64,000 nucleotides of DNA from Psychroserpens sp041224425 (GTDB lineage Bacteria; Bacteroidota; Bacteroidia; Flavobacteriales; Flavobacteriaceae): positions 248,001 to 312,000 of the forward strand of contig NZ_JBGFGL010000080.1 of assembly GCF_041224425.1 (NCBI RefSeq), written 5' to 3'. Positions 42,250 through 51,501 of the stretch are shown in pieces. Position 1 is the stretch's first letter; the number at the start of each line of letters is the position of its first letter. The position numbers and the translations under genes were made by a program. The notes under the pieces were generated by a model that was not told where the DNA came from, searched no databases, and worked only from the letters and a program-made list of their open reading frames with translations.

Positions 42250-44022
42250 TTAAACAATATTCATCTTCTTCATTAAAAAGCTAGCATTCATATTTTGACA
42301 GATGCCTTTCTTCAACTTGTAGTCAAAATAGAGTTCATCATCTATGATTTCAGCATCAAAATAATAGTTTTTTACCTCAGCAAGTGTTTCAGAAATTTCA
42401 CAAAGACTTAAGTCATGCGTAGCAATAACTCCAGTAGCATGTCCTTCGACTAATTTTTCTACAAATCTTTTCGAGCCAATGGCTTTATCGGTACTATTGG
42501 TCCCTTTTAAAATTTCATCCAAAATGATAAAATAAGGTTCATCAGCAATAGACTCCACAATAAATTTCAAACGTGTCAATTCAGAAAAGAAATAACTGCT
42601 CTCATCTGATAAAGAATCAGAGGTTCTCATGCTAGTGATGAGTTTAATAGGTGTATAAAGACTTGATGAGGCGCAAACAGGCAAGCCTGTATTTGCCATG
42701 ATAATATGTAAGGAAACAGTTCTTAAAAAAGTACTTTTTCCCGCCATGTTAGCTCCTGTAACCACAAAGAATTGTTGCTTATCTATAATAATATCAGAGG
42801 CGACACGCTTTCCCTCAGAAATCATAGGATGACCAAGAGCTTTTGCATTTAAAACAGTATTGGTATGTAATTCAATTTTTGGAAACACATAATTAGGATG
42901 GTTGAAGGCAAAAGTTCCCAGACTATTGTAAGCATCAAAAAAGGCAATGGTTTCAAACCAATCTTCAGCTTTATGGGCATAATTAGTGATCCAACGTTCT
43001 ATTTTGTAAGTGTTTTTTAAATCCAAAAGGAGATACCCATTTCCAAAAATGGCTCCAATAAGGTTGTTCCTGTTGTCTAAAGCATCTAAATGTTTAGAAA
43101 ATCTTTTTACGATACTTGACGCCTTGATATCTTTTAAATGAATTTGTTGTTGCTTGACTATTAAAAGTTCAGAAGAAAACTTTTGTTGTTCAATTAAAAG
43201 TAACAAGCTAGAAAACTGTTTGAATGTTGCTTTGGCTTTATCTGAATTATGAGCAAGGACATTTATTTTTTTCAAATAGACACCTGTCAATGCAAGACCC
43301 GCAAACAACCAATAGCCAAACAAACTAATGTCAATCGTTTCAAAAACGGACAGCAATAACAGTATTATTGAAATAGTAGAAAACACCCAAGGCAGCCAGC
43401 TCATATAGTGTGGGACAAATGGTTTATGATGTTTCAACCAATGTAATATCTCTTCGGAAGACGATTCGGTTTCAATCAAACTTCCTGTCGCAGAAAAAAT
43501 CTGAGACCATTCTTGTTTTTGAGAGAGTTCTTTAATGGCTTCCTGACGCATTTCAATATCTGAAATATCATTGGCAGTTAACATTTGGACTAAATAATCT
43601 TGACCAGAGCCCAAAACCGTTCTATTTGAGTACTGAAAAAAAGAGCCTTTACCAAAAAGGTCCACGTCAAAACTGTATTGATGATTTGGATTTTGAAAGT
43701 TGCTTCCAGGGTTTCGGTGTTCAAATTCCCCTGAAGCAATTTTTTGTTCTTCTTGGTTTATCTTGAGAAGGGATTGGTTTAATTCAAGTTTCGATTTATA
43801 GTCCGTATAGCGTGATAATAAAAAGACAAATACAACGACACCAATAATACCAATCAATAGCATGAACTTCCAATTGGGATATAACAGGTACAATCCAATA
43901 GCTGATAGAATAAAGACCGCTAGACGAATGCTGCTTAGGCTTATGAGCCTATTTTTTAAGCTCGACACTACAGATGTGTACTTTTTTATGTTGTCTGAAT
44001 AAAAGGCGTTTTTATCTTTCAT
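42250..44022 (-). CDS. Membrane-anchored MutS-family ATPase
   Basis: A 590-residue protein with four predicted membrane helices in two pairs (about 33-48 and 53-70; 212-227 and 234-250) ahead of a MutS core and ATPase: Walker A GANMAGKST (423-431), Walker B YFIILDEILKGT (about 500), then the ATHDLSL motif. It lacks the MutS mismatch-recognition and connector domains and the MutS2 Smr endonuclease, so a standard mismatch-repair role is unlikely. Similar membrane MutS-like proteins are known in Bacteroidota without a clear function. Divergent from nothing close; convergent with rpmA. Confidence 0.88.
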   Translation of the reverse strand: MKDKNAFYSDNIKKYTSVVSSLKNRLISLSSIRLAVFILSAIGLYLLYPNWKFMLLIGIIGVVVFVFLLSRYTDYKSKLELNQSLLKINQEEQKIASGEFEHRNPGSNFQNPNHQYSFDVDLFGKGSFFQYSNRTVLGSGQDYLVQMLTANDISDIEMRQEAIKELSQKQEWSQIFSATGSLIETESSSEEILHWLKHHKPFVPHYMSWLPWVFSTISIILLLLSVFETIDISLFGYWLFAGLALTGVYLKKINVLAHNSDKAKATFKQFSSLLLLIEQQKFSSELLIVKQQQIHLKDIKASSIVKRFSKHLDALDNRNNLIGAIFGNGYLLLDLKNTYKIERWITNYAHKAEDWFETIAFFDAYNSLGTFAFNHPNYVFPKIELHTNTVLNAKALGHPMISEGKRVASDIIIDKQQFFVVTGANMAGKSTFLRTVSLHIIMANTGLPVCASSSLYTPIKLITSMRTSDSLSDESSYFFSELTRLKFIVESIADEPYFIILDEILKGTNSTDKAIGSKRFVEKLVEGHATGVIATHDLSLCEISETLAEVKNYYFDAEIIDDELYFDYKLKKGICQNMNASFLMKKMNIV

Positions 44023-44051
44023 TTCTTAAATAAGGATAAATAAAAGTACAC

Positions 44052-44083
44052 AAAAAAAATCCCAAGAAGGCTCTTGGGATTTT
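44052..44083 (-). terminator. Intrinsic terminator of the sdh operon
   Basis: AAATCCCAAGA and TCTTGGGATTT pair over 11 bp across a 4-nt loop (44057..44082), followed on the minus strand by a T run to 44052. Confidence 0.9.
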
Positions 44084-44108
44084 GAATAATGATCTTCATT
44101 TATTTGAA

Positions 44109-44855
44109 TTAGCCTTTTAAACTAGCTTTTAAATATTCTCTATTCATTCGGGCAATGTTTTCCAAGGATATACCCTTTGGACATTCCACTTCACAAGCTC
44201 CTGTATTGGTACAGTTTCCGAAGCCTTCCTCATCCATTTGCTTTACCATATTTAGAACACGATCTGTAGCTTCTACTTGCCCTTGAGGTAATAACGCAAA
44301 TTGGGAAACTTTGGCACCGACAAATAACATCGCACTCGAGTTTTTACAAGTCGCCACACATGCGCCACAACCAATACAGGTTGCAGCAGCAAAAGCATCA
44401 TCTGCGTCATGTTTATTAATTGGAATAGCATTGGCGTCTATGGTATTTCCCGACGTATTTACAGAGATAAATCCTCCAGCATGTTGAATACGATCAAAAG
44501 CAGATCGGTCTACCACCAAATCCTTAATTACAGGGAATGCGGTAGCTCTAAATGGCTCAATGGTTATGGTATCTCCATCCTTAAACATTCGCATGTGTAA
44601 TTGACATGTTGTAATACCTCTATCTGGTCCATGTGCTTCACCATTTATGTATAAGGAACACATCCCACAAATGCCTTCTCTACAGTCATGATCAAAAGCC
44701 ACTGGCTCTTCACCTTTAGTAATCAACTGCTCATTTAAAACATCTAACATTTCTAGGAAAGACATGTCTGGAGAGACATCACTAATAGGGTAGTCAACCA
44801 TTTTTCCTTTATCGCTAGCGTTTTTCTGTCGCCATATTTTTAACGTTAAATTCAT
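44109..44855 (-). CDS. sdhB: Succinate dehydrogenase/fumarate reductase iron-sulfur subunit
   Basis: A 248-residue subunit with a plant-type 2Fe-2S domain (CREGICGMCS ... ITTC) and a bacterial-ferredoxin domain with CIGCGACVATC and CTNTGACEVECPKG for the 4Fe-4S and 3Fe-4S centres. The second cluster motif reads GACEVEC as in the non-classical (type B) complexes. It passes electrons from SdhA to the membrane subunit. Last gene of sdhC-sdhA-sdhB, 12 nt after sdhA. Confidence 0.96.
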   Translation of the reverse strand: MNLTLKIWRQKNASDKGKMVDYPISDVSPDMSFLEMLDVLNEQLITKGEEPVAFDHDCREGICGMCSLYINGEAHGPDRGITTCQLHMRMFKDGDTITIEPFRATAFPVIKDLVVDRSAFDRIQHAGGFISVNTSGNTIDANAIPINKHDADDAFAAATCIGCGACVATCKNSSAMLFVGAKVSQFALLPQGQVEATDRVLNMVKQMDEEGFGNCTNTGACEVECPKGISLENIARMNREYLKASLKG

Positions 44856-44867
44856 AGCTTTCCTTTT

Positions 44868-46865
44868 TTATTTATAACTTCTTTCTTTCACTTCAATAAA
44901 CTCGTAATTCAATTCTTCTTTATGTAAGACTGCATCTTTAGGCTCTCCTTTGTATTCCCAAGCAGCCACATATTGGAACTCCTTTCTTCTCATGGCTTCA
45001 CCTTCAGCGGTTTGGTATTCTTCTCTAAAGTGTCCACCAGCAGATTCTTCTCTTAATAAGGCGTCCTTAGCAAATAATTCGCCTAATTCAAGAAAATCGG
45101 CTACACGTAATGCTTTGGCCAATTCTTCATTAAACTCATCATTGCTTCCTGGCACACGCACATCTTTCCAGAATTCGGCACGAAGTTCAGCAATTTCGGT
45201 AATGGCTTCCTTAAGACCTTTTTCGTTTCTGGCCATTCCGCATTTATTCCACATGATTTTTCCTAAACGCTTATGGAAATAATCAACAGAATGCGAACCG
45301 TTATTATTGATAAGGTGAGCGATATTATCCTTAACATTTTTCTCCGCTTCTTCAAATTCAGGAGAGTCTGTAGAGATAGGTCCTGTTCTAATGTCATCTG
45401 CTAAATAATCACCAATCGTGTATGGCAACACAAAGTAACCATCGGCTAAACCTTGCATTAAAGCCGAAGCTCCTAAACGGTTGGCGCCATGATCAGAGAA
45501 ATTAGCTTCACCAATACAGTACAACCCAGGAACAGTAGTTTGTAAATTATAGTCTACCCAAACACCTCCCATCGTGTAATGTACAGCAGGATAAATCATC
45601 ATTGGTGTTTCATACGGATTTTGATCGACGATCTTCTCATACATCTGGAACAGGTTTCCATATTTAGTTCTCACTACTTCCTGTCCTAATTTTTTAACTA
45701 AAGCTTCGTCGTTTTCATCGAGACCTTTAACGTGAGCCTGCTCTTTTCCGTAGCGCATAAACGCAGAAGCAAAATCTAAATAAACCGCTTCTCCTGTAGC
45801 ATTCACGCCATAACCAGCATCACAACGTTCTTTTGCTGCTCTAGAAGCCACATCACGAGGCACTAAGTTTCCGAAAGCTGGATAACGACGCTCTAGATAA
45901 TAATCTCTATCTTCTTCAGCTATCTGTGTTGGCTTTAATCGGCCTTCACGAATAGCCTTTACGTCTTCAATGTTTTTTGGTACCCAAATACGTCCATCAT
46001 TTCGAAGTGATTCAGACATCAAAGTTAACTTAGATTGATGATCACCTGAAACCGGAATACAGGTTGGGTGAATTTGCGTGTAACACGGATTGGCAAAAAA
46101 TGCGCCACGTTTATGAGCTTTCCAAGCTGCGGTAACATTACTTCCCATGGCATTTGTTGACAAGAAGAACACATTTCCGTAACCACCAGTTCCCAAAACC
46201 ACAGCATGTGCAGAATGGCGTTCAATTTCTCCGGTTACAAGATTTCTAGTGATAATTCCTCTAGCTTTTCCATCAACTATAACCACATCCAACATTTCAT
46301 GGCGATTGTACATTTTCACTTTACCACGACCGATTTGTCTGTTAAGAGCTGAATAGGCACCAAGTAATAATTGCTGACCTGTTTGTCCGGCAGCATAAAA
46401 AGTTCTTGAAACCAAAACACCACCAAACGAGCGGTTATCTAAAAGTCCGCCATATTCTCTGGCAAAAGGCACACCTTGAGCCACACATTGGTCAATGATG
46501 TTCGCAGAAACTTCAGCTAAACGATATACGTTGGCTTCACGTGATCTATAATCACCACCTTTTACTGTGTCGTAAAAAAGTCTGTAATTAGAGTCGCCAT
46601 CACCTTGGTAGTTTTTTGCCGCATTGATGCCTCCCTGAGCTGCAATGGAGTGTGCTCGTCTAGGAGAATCTTGAAAACAGAACGCCTTGACATTGTATCC
46701 TAATTCAGCTAAGGTTGCTGCTGCCGAACCACCAGCTAATCCTGTTCCAACGACAATAACATCAATAAGACGTTTATTGGCTGGATTAACCAAATTGATG
46801 TTGTTTTTATGATTGGTCCATTTTTCAGCTATTGGACCTTTAGGTATTTTAGAATCTAAAACCAT
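44868..46865 (-). CDS. sdhA: Succinate dehydrogenase/fumarate reductase flavoprotein subunit
   Basis: A 665-residue flavoprotein: dinucleotide-binding VVGTGLAGGSAAATLAELGY, the FAD-attachment histidine region RRAHSIAAQGGINAAKNY, substrate-binding HPTC, catalytic region and HGANRLGASALMQGLADG. It oxidises succinate to fumarate (or the reverse) at the inner membrane. Length fits the epsilonproteobacterial/Bacteroidota type. 12 nt after sdhC and before sdhB. Confidence 0.97.
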   Translation of the reverse strand: MVLDSKIPKGPIAEKWTNHKNNINLVNPANKRLIDVIVVGTGLAGGSAAATLAELGYNVKAFCFQDSPRRAHSIAAQGGINAAKNYQGDGDSNYRLFYDTVKGGDYRSREANVYRLAEVSANIIDQCVAQGVPFAREYGGLLDNRSFGGVLVSRTFYAAGQTGQQLLLGAYSALNRQIGRGKVKMYNRHEMLDVVIVDGKARGIITRNLVTGEIERHSAHAVVLGTGGYGNVFFLSTNAMGSNVTAAWKAHKRGAFFANPCYTQIHPTCIPVSGDHQSKLTLMSESLRNDGRIWVPKNIEDVKAIREGRLKPTQIAEEDRDYYLERRYPAFGNLVPRDVASRAAKERCDAGYGVNATGEAVYLDFASAFMRYGKEQAHVKGLDENDEALVKKLGQEVVRTKYGNLFQMYEKIVDQNPYETPMMIYPAVHYTMGGVWVDYNLQTTVPGLYCIGEANFSDHGANRLGASALMQGLADGYFVLPYTIGDYLADDIRTGPISTDSPEFEEAEKNVKDNIAHLINNNGSHSVDYFHKRLGKIMWNKCGMARNEKGLKEAITEIAELRAEFWKDVRVPGSNDEFNEELAKALRVADFLELGELFAKDALLREESAGGHFREEYQTAEGEAMRRKEFQYVAAWEYKGEPKDAVLHKEELNYEFIEVKERSYK

Positions 46866-46877
46866 ATTAGATGTATT

Positions 46878-47558
46878 TTAATGACCGTTAAAATGATGAA
46901 ACACTGCAATAAATATGAACAATAGTGGAACACCAATGGCATATACTTTACTAAATCCTTTTAATGCCTTTGTGTATTTGTTGTTTGCTCCAACCGATTG
47001 GAAGGCAGACATGAAACCATGGAGTAAATGCAATGCAAGTAACACAAATGCTAAAACATAAGCACCTACACGCAATGGGCTATGGAACTTCTCCACCAAT
47101 TCATGATAATATCTAAAAGTTTCTCCATCTGCCAGAAGTCCGCTCATATCACCTTGGATATATTTGACATTCATTTCTGGAATCCAGAAGTCAATAAAGT
47201 GCAAGACTAAAAAGGCTAAGACCACTGCTCCAGAAAGCAACATGTTTCTACTCATCCAAGTGGAGTTGGCACCACCATTGTTTTTTGCATAACTTACTTG
47301 TCTTGCTTTGTTGTTTTTGTATTCCAACACAAATCCCATAACAAAATGAAAGACCACACCAATAATCAATACAGGCTGCATGAGCCCTTGGATTACTGGA
47401 TTGGTTCCCATAAAATGAGACATTTTGTTGAATAATTCAGGACTGAAGACTGAAGTAAAGTTGATAGAAACATGCATTAATAAGAAAATCATAAGGAAGA
47501 ACGCCGAAAGTGCCATGGCAAATTTTCTTCCAACTGACGAACTAAAAATTCCGCTCAT
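46878..47558 (-). CDS. sdhC: Succinate dehydrogenase cytochrome b subunit (type B)
   Basis: A 226-residue protein with five predicted membrane helices and histidines in helices (LMHVSINFT, FHFVMGF, VLHFIDFW, LHLLHGFMSAF, VFHHFNGH) for two hemes b. A single, fused membrane subunit is the mark of type B complexes, which use menaquinone, consistent with Bacteroidota. First gene of sdhCAB, with a consensus promoter 28 nt before the ATG. Confidence 0.95.
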   Translation of the reverse strand: MSGIFSSSVGRKFAMALSAFFLMIFLLMHVSINFTSVFSPELFNKMSHFMGTNPVIQGLMQPVLIIGVVFHFVMGFVLEYKNNKARQVSYAKNNGGANSTWMSRNMLLSGAVVLAFLVLHFIDFWIPEMNVKYIQGDMSGLLADGETFRYYHELVEKFHSPLRVGAYVLAFVLLALHLLHGFMSAFQSVGANNKYTKALKGFSKVYAIGVPLLFIFIAVFHHFNGH

Positions 47559-47585
47559 TATAATTGAAGTTAATTATTTGTATAA

Positions 47586-47616
47586 CAAAGATACGGCTCA
47601 AACGTGTCTAGCCCAA
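47586..47616 (-). promoter_or_regulatory. Promoter of sdhCAB
   Basis: Minus strand: TTG (47616..47614), 20 nt, TATCTTTG (47593..47586), matching TTG-N17-23-TAnnTTTG. Confidence 0.8.
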
Positions 47617-47650
47617 ATTTTAACTTCGATTTTGGTTATTTAGAATCGGT

Positions 47651-48526
47651 TTAATTAGACACCATGGGAATCAAGCCTCGAAGTCCCATATCAACCACTT
47701 GTTCTCCAGCTGCTGGTTCATATTTCCCATCATTATTGACTTCGGTCCACTCAAAACTATTGTTGATGGAAAACGATAACGTCACTACAATATCTTCAGT
47801 TTCATTCCCAGAAATGGTTAATACGTTTTCAAATTCGCCAGTAACCACACAAGAACCTTGAGGAATAGGTGAGGTATTGAACAAAGGATTGGGAACTGTT
47901 GTAGCTCCTGCAGGTGCTTGTCCTTGAGTCGTAAACCCTAACGCTTCAAAAGCCCAAAAGCCTTGCAGTCGATTACCATTCACATCAATGGTATTACCAT
48001 TTAAATCAAAAGACGTAATGTAGGAGTTGTAACCAACAAAACTCGCTAAGGTTCCTGTGATGTCTTGACCGTTAACCAAAAGTTCGATATCACCTTCCTG
48101 ATACGCTAAAGATACGCGAACCCATTCGTATGTTCCCGCTGAAACCTGACTTAATGGAATCGTTAAAAAGATATCATCATTGCCAGCAAAAATTGAATTT
48201 TGAAAATCAATAGCTTGAGCACCTCCAGCTGAAGTTTCCGAACCTTCATAAATGATCTCTCCTGTTCCTAAAGCAGTTGTCGAAGTTGGTGCAAATTCAA
48301 TATAATTGACGCTCATTCTATTGATACTTGGTGATTGTGCTGCATTCCCTGGAGCAACATTAACTGGTTGTCCTAAGTTTCCTAAACGAACTTGATTAGG
48401 GTCAAACTTGAGTTTGATCACAAGATTTGTTTCACTAGGATTGAGCTGTTGATTATCATCATTGGACTCACTACATGATAATGAGAATAGCAGACTTAAT
48501 ACAAAAATGAATTTTAGATATTTCAT
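47651..48526 (-). CDS. Lipoprotein of unknown function
   Basis: A 291-residue exported lipoprotein: lipobox FSLSC at C18, then an SxDDN-type surface-export-like acidic stretch (SESNDDNQQ). The body is beta-rich and repeats no known motif; residues 30-100 and 160-290 are strand-like, with GEIIYEGSETSAGG and WVRVSLAYQEGDIELLVNGQ. Family not recognised. It starts 36 nt after the BNR-repeat gene, so the two are probably co-transcribed, perhaps both on the cell surface. Confidence 0.75.
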   Translation of the reverse strand: MKYLKFIFVLSLLFSLSCSESNDDNQQLNPSETNLVIKLKFDPNQVRLGNLGQPVNVAPGNAAQSPSINRMSVNYIEFAPTSTTALGTGEIIYEGSETSAGGAQAIDFQNSIFAGNDDIFLTIPLSQVSAGTYEWVRVSLAYQEGDIELLVNGQDITGTLASFVGYNSYITSFDLNGNTIDVNGNRLQGFWAFEALGFTTQGQAPAGATTVPNPLFNTSPIPQGSCVVTGEFENVLTISGNETEDIVVTLSFSINNSFEWTEVNNDGKYEPAAGEQVVDMGLRGLIPMVSN

Positions 48527-48562
48527 GGGACGTTTTTTTCTTATAACTTAAAATGGAAAAAA

Positions 48563-51400
48563 TTATTTCACAACCAAAGTTGTTTCCTTGCCGTCTAAAG
48601 CGATTTTATAGTTTCCTTCCGGAAGGTAATACTTTCCATTTTGAGCTTTGGAAACATCTACACTTGTATTTTCTTTCATAAGTGCCTTTTTGCCTTTTTC
48701 AGTTAACGTTAAATCAAAATCGGTATAGTTGAACCCTTTGTCAGCAGTCACTTTTACTTCGTTCAGAAGGGTTCCTTTTTCAGACAGGATTTTCATGGTT
48801 TTTTCACCTGAAGTATTGCTGTAAAATGCAATTTCAATTTCTGGTTCATAGGCATCATACCATTTGCCCCAAGAACTTCCCCATCTTGAGGAATACCTTA
48901 CAGGATCAACTTCAAAAAGAGTTATGGCGTCCGATTGAATCTTTGGGTTCATCATCTGAAGTTCAGAAATATCCGTTTTATAAATACTCCTTCCGTGCGT
49001 TCCGAGGAGTAAATCCTTCGCCTCAGGTTGAATAACTATATCATGAACGGCAACATTTGGTACCCCTTTGCTGAACACTTCCCAAGATTCCCCTTGATTA
49101 AAGGACACATAAGCGCCATTGTCAGTGCCTAAGTATAAAATGTTTTCATTTTCAGAATCTTCACGAATCACGTTTACAGGAGACGCTGGAATATTCGAAC
49201 TGATGTCTTTCCATGTTTGTCCGTAATCCTCACTCATATAAGCATACGCCTTAAAATCATCCCAACGGTAACCATTCAAGGTCAAATAAACACGCTCTTT
49301 TTTATGTTGCGATGCAATCACTCGACTTACCCATAAATCTTTCGGTAAACCTCCGGAAATATTAGTCCAATTTCCACCCGTATTTTTGGTCACATATACC
49401 AGTCCGTCGTCACTTCCAGTGTAAATCAAACCAAATTGAAACGGACTTTCACTTATGGAAGTTAACGTGCCATAGGCGACATTTCCTTTTTTTCCACCAT
49501 TGGTCAAATCATCACTAATGGCTGTCCAATCTTCACCTTGATTCATGGAGCGCATGAGTTTATTTCCTCCCAAGTATAAAATATCCTGATTATGTGGTGA
49601 CAACAAGATTGGGGTTTGCCAATTAAAGCGGTACGGATTTTCACCTAATTCATGTTTCGGCTGGATATAGGTGGCATCATCGGTGTTTACGTCTATTCGA
49701 TAATAATTTCCGAACTGATAGCCTGTATATACAATATTTGGATGGCGTTTGTCTATTTGAATTTGCATTCCGTCGCCTCCCATAATCCCTTTCCAAGGAT
49801 ATTGACCTTGCTGGTGCCAACTTCTGTCTTCACTAGCATTGTGAGCTCCCATCCAAACACCATTGTCTTGTAAACCACCATACACATTATACGGTTTTTG
49901 ATGATCTATATTGATGGCATAAAACTGTCCGACCGAAGGCGAATTGTTCTTAATCCATGTTTCACCATCATCATAAGTGATGTTAACACCACCATCGTTT
50001 CCATTAACCAAATGGTTTGGGTTTTTAGGGTTGATCCAAAGCGCATGATGATCGGCATGCACATTTTCAGCACTGATTGAGCTAAAGGTTTTTCCGCCGT
50101 CTTTAGATTTCAGGATGGGAACACCATAAATGTAAATATGATCTTGATTGGCAGGAGACACATAAATATGCCCAAAATAGTAGCCATAGCTATAATAAAT
50201 ATCATCCAGATAATCGTCATGGGTTTTCTTCCAAGTGGTTCCGCCATCTGTACTTTTATACACTTCAGCACCAATCACAGGTGTATCGAATAACATTGAA
50301 TTGGCATCTTCAAGGTATTTCGCCAAATCTATTGGTTTGGCATTACCACTGCGCACCATTTGTTTAACATTTTCTGCTCTGTATTTTTCCTGAAAACCAT
50401 TGGTCTTTAAAAAGGCATTTAGTTTTTTGTCATCTAGGTTTAAGAAGGCATCAACAGACATGGTTTTGAAGTCCTCTTTTGTCAAACCTTTTGAGTCTCC
50501 TTTTTTATCTTCGGAAGGTCTTCTAAATTGATTGTCATGAATGGCATAAATGAGATTGTCATCGTAAATCGCCAATCCGATTCTTCCAACACCAGTTCCA
50601 GTTGGAAATCCACTGTTTTCAGTCGATACTTTTGTCCAAGTGTCTCCAGCATCAGTACTTTTGTAAATCGCCGAATTGTTTCCGCTGCCATCAAAATTCC
50701 AAGCCTTTCGGTCTTTGGTCCAAGATGCTGCAAACATGGTGTTGAAGTTATTAGGGTTCACTTGCACATCAATGATGCCACTGCTATTATCAACGAACAA
50801 TTTTTGCGACCAAGTTTTTCCGCCATCAGACGTTTTATAAATGCCGCGTTCGTTATTAGGTGAATACAAATGACCAGTTACACCAACCACAACTTCATCA
50901 GGATTATTCGGGTTAATGAGAATACGACCAATATGATGCGAATCTTGTAAACCCATATTTTGCCAAGTCTTTCCGTTATCGGTAGATTTTAGGATGCCAA
51001 TACCGGCATAACTCGAACGCGAACTGTTGTTTTCACCTGTTCCGACCCAAATGGTTCCATTTTTCCAATCAACCGCAATATCACCAACATTTTGGGTATT
51101 TGATGTATCCAAAATTGGCGTAAATGAAGTTCCGTTATTTGTGGTATGCCAAACGCCACCTGAAGCATAACCCACATAAAATTCAGTTGGGTTTTCAGGA
51201 TTGACATCAAGGTCAACTACGCGTCCGCTCATGATAGTCGGACCAATATTTTCGAAGGCAACATTTTTGACAAGAGAGTTTTTCGTTAGAGCTTCTTTTT
51301 GCTGAAGTGCCTTTGTAATGGTTTCAGCTGGAGTAGCTGGTTGTTGCGCAAAGAGTATTGAGCTGAAAAGGAGTATTAGAAGGGAATAGTGTTTTAACAT
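48563..51400 (-). CDS. Large secreted BNR/VPS10-like beta-propeller protein
   Basis: A 945-residue exported protein: signal peptide 1-18 (FSSILFAQ), then at least nine BNR/Asp-box repeats (S/T-x-D-x-G-x-T-W: STDNGKTW, TSDGGKTW, STDAGDTW, STDGGTTW, SKDGGKTF, YDDGETW, SEDYGQTW, FNQGESW) spread over about 80-830, forming large propellers as in sortilin/VPS10 and glycosyl hydrolase 74-like proteins. No canonical type IX secretion domain is seen at the C-terminus. Enzymatic activity is not shown by the sequence. The lipoprotein gene follows. Confidence 0.88.
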   Translation of the reverse strand: MLKHYSLLILLFSSILFAQQPATPAETITKALQQKEALTKNSLVKNVAFENIGPTIMSGRVVDLDVNPENPTEFYVGYASGGVWHTTNNGTSFTPILDTSNTQNVGDIAVDWKNGTIWVGTGENNSSRSSYAGIGILKSTDNGKTWQNMGLQDSHHIGRILINPNNPDEVVVGVTGHLYSPNNERGIYKTSDGGKTWSQKLFVDNSSGIIDVQVNPNNFNTMFAASWTKDRKAWNFDGSGNNSAIYKSTDAGDTWTKVSTENSGFPTGTGVGRIGLAIYDDNLIYAIHDNQFRRPSEDKKGDSKGLTKEDFKTMSVDAFLNLDDKKLNAFLKTNGFQEKYRAENVKQMVRSGNAKPIDLAKYLEDANSMLFDTPVIGAEVYKSTDGGTTWKKTHDDYLDDIYYSYGYYFGHIYVSPANQDHIYIYGVPILKSKDGGKTFSSISAENVHADHHALWINPKNPNHLVNGNDGGVNITYDDGETWIKNNSPSVGQFYAINIDHQKPYNVYGGLQDNGVWMGAHNASEDRSWHQQGQYPWKGIMGGDGMQIQIDKRHPNIVYTGYQFGNYYRIDVNTDDATYIQPKHELGENPYRFNWQTPILLSPHNQDILYLGGNKLMRSMNQGEDWTAISDDLTNGGKKGNVAYGTLTSISESPFQFGLIYTGSDDGLVYVTKNTGGNWTNISGGLPKDLWVSRVIASQHKKERVYLTLNGYRWDDFKAYAYMSEDYGQTWKDISSNIPASPVNVIREDSENENILYLGTDNGAYVSFNQGESWEVFSKGVPNVAVHDIVIQPEAKDLLLGTHGRSIYKTDISELQMMNPKIQSDAITLFEVDPVRYSSRWGSSWGKWYDAYEPEIEIAFYSNTSGEKTMKILSEKGTLLNEVKVTADKGFNYTDFDLTLTEKGKKALMKENTSVDVSKAQNGKYYLPEGNYKIALDGKETTLVVK

Positions 51401-51501
51401 TGTGATCGTTTTTTATGAGCCTAAAGATAATAAATATTGGCAAGCTCTTCATTAAAGATTTCGCTTTAGAAATGTTATCTTTACCTACTAAAATTTTCAC
51501 C

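Noticed and set aside
51415..51501. N-terminal extension of pepP from ATG 51415
   Set aside because: The 29 extra residues are hydrophobic, unlike aminopeptidase P, and lie over a promoter-like region.
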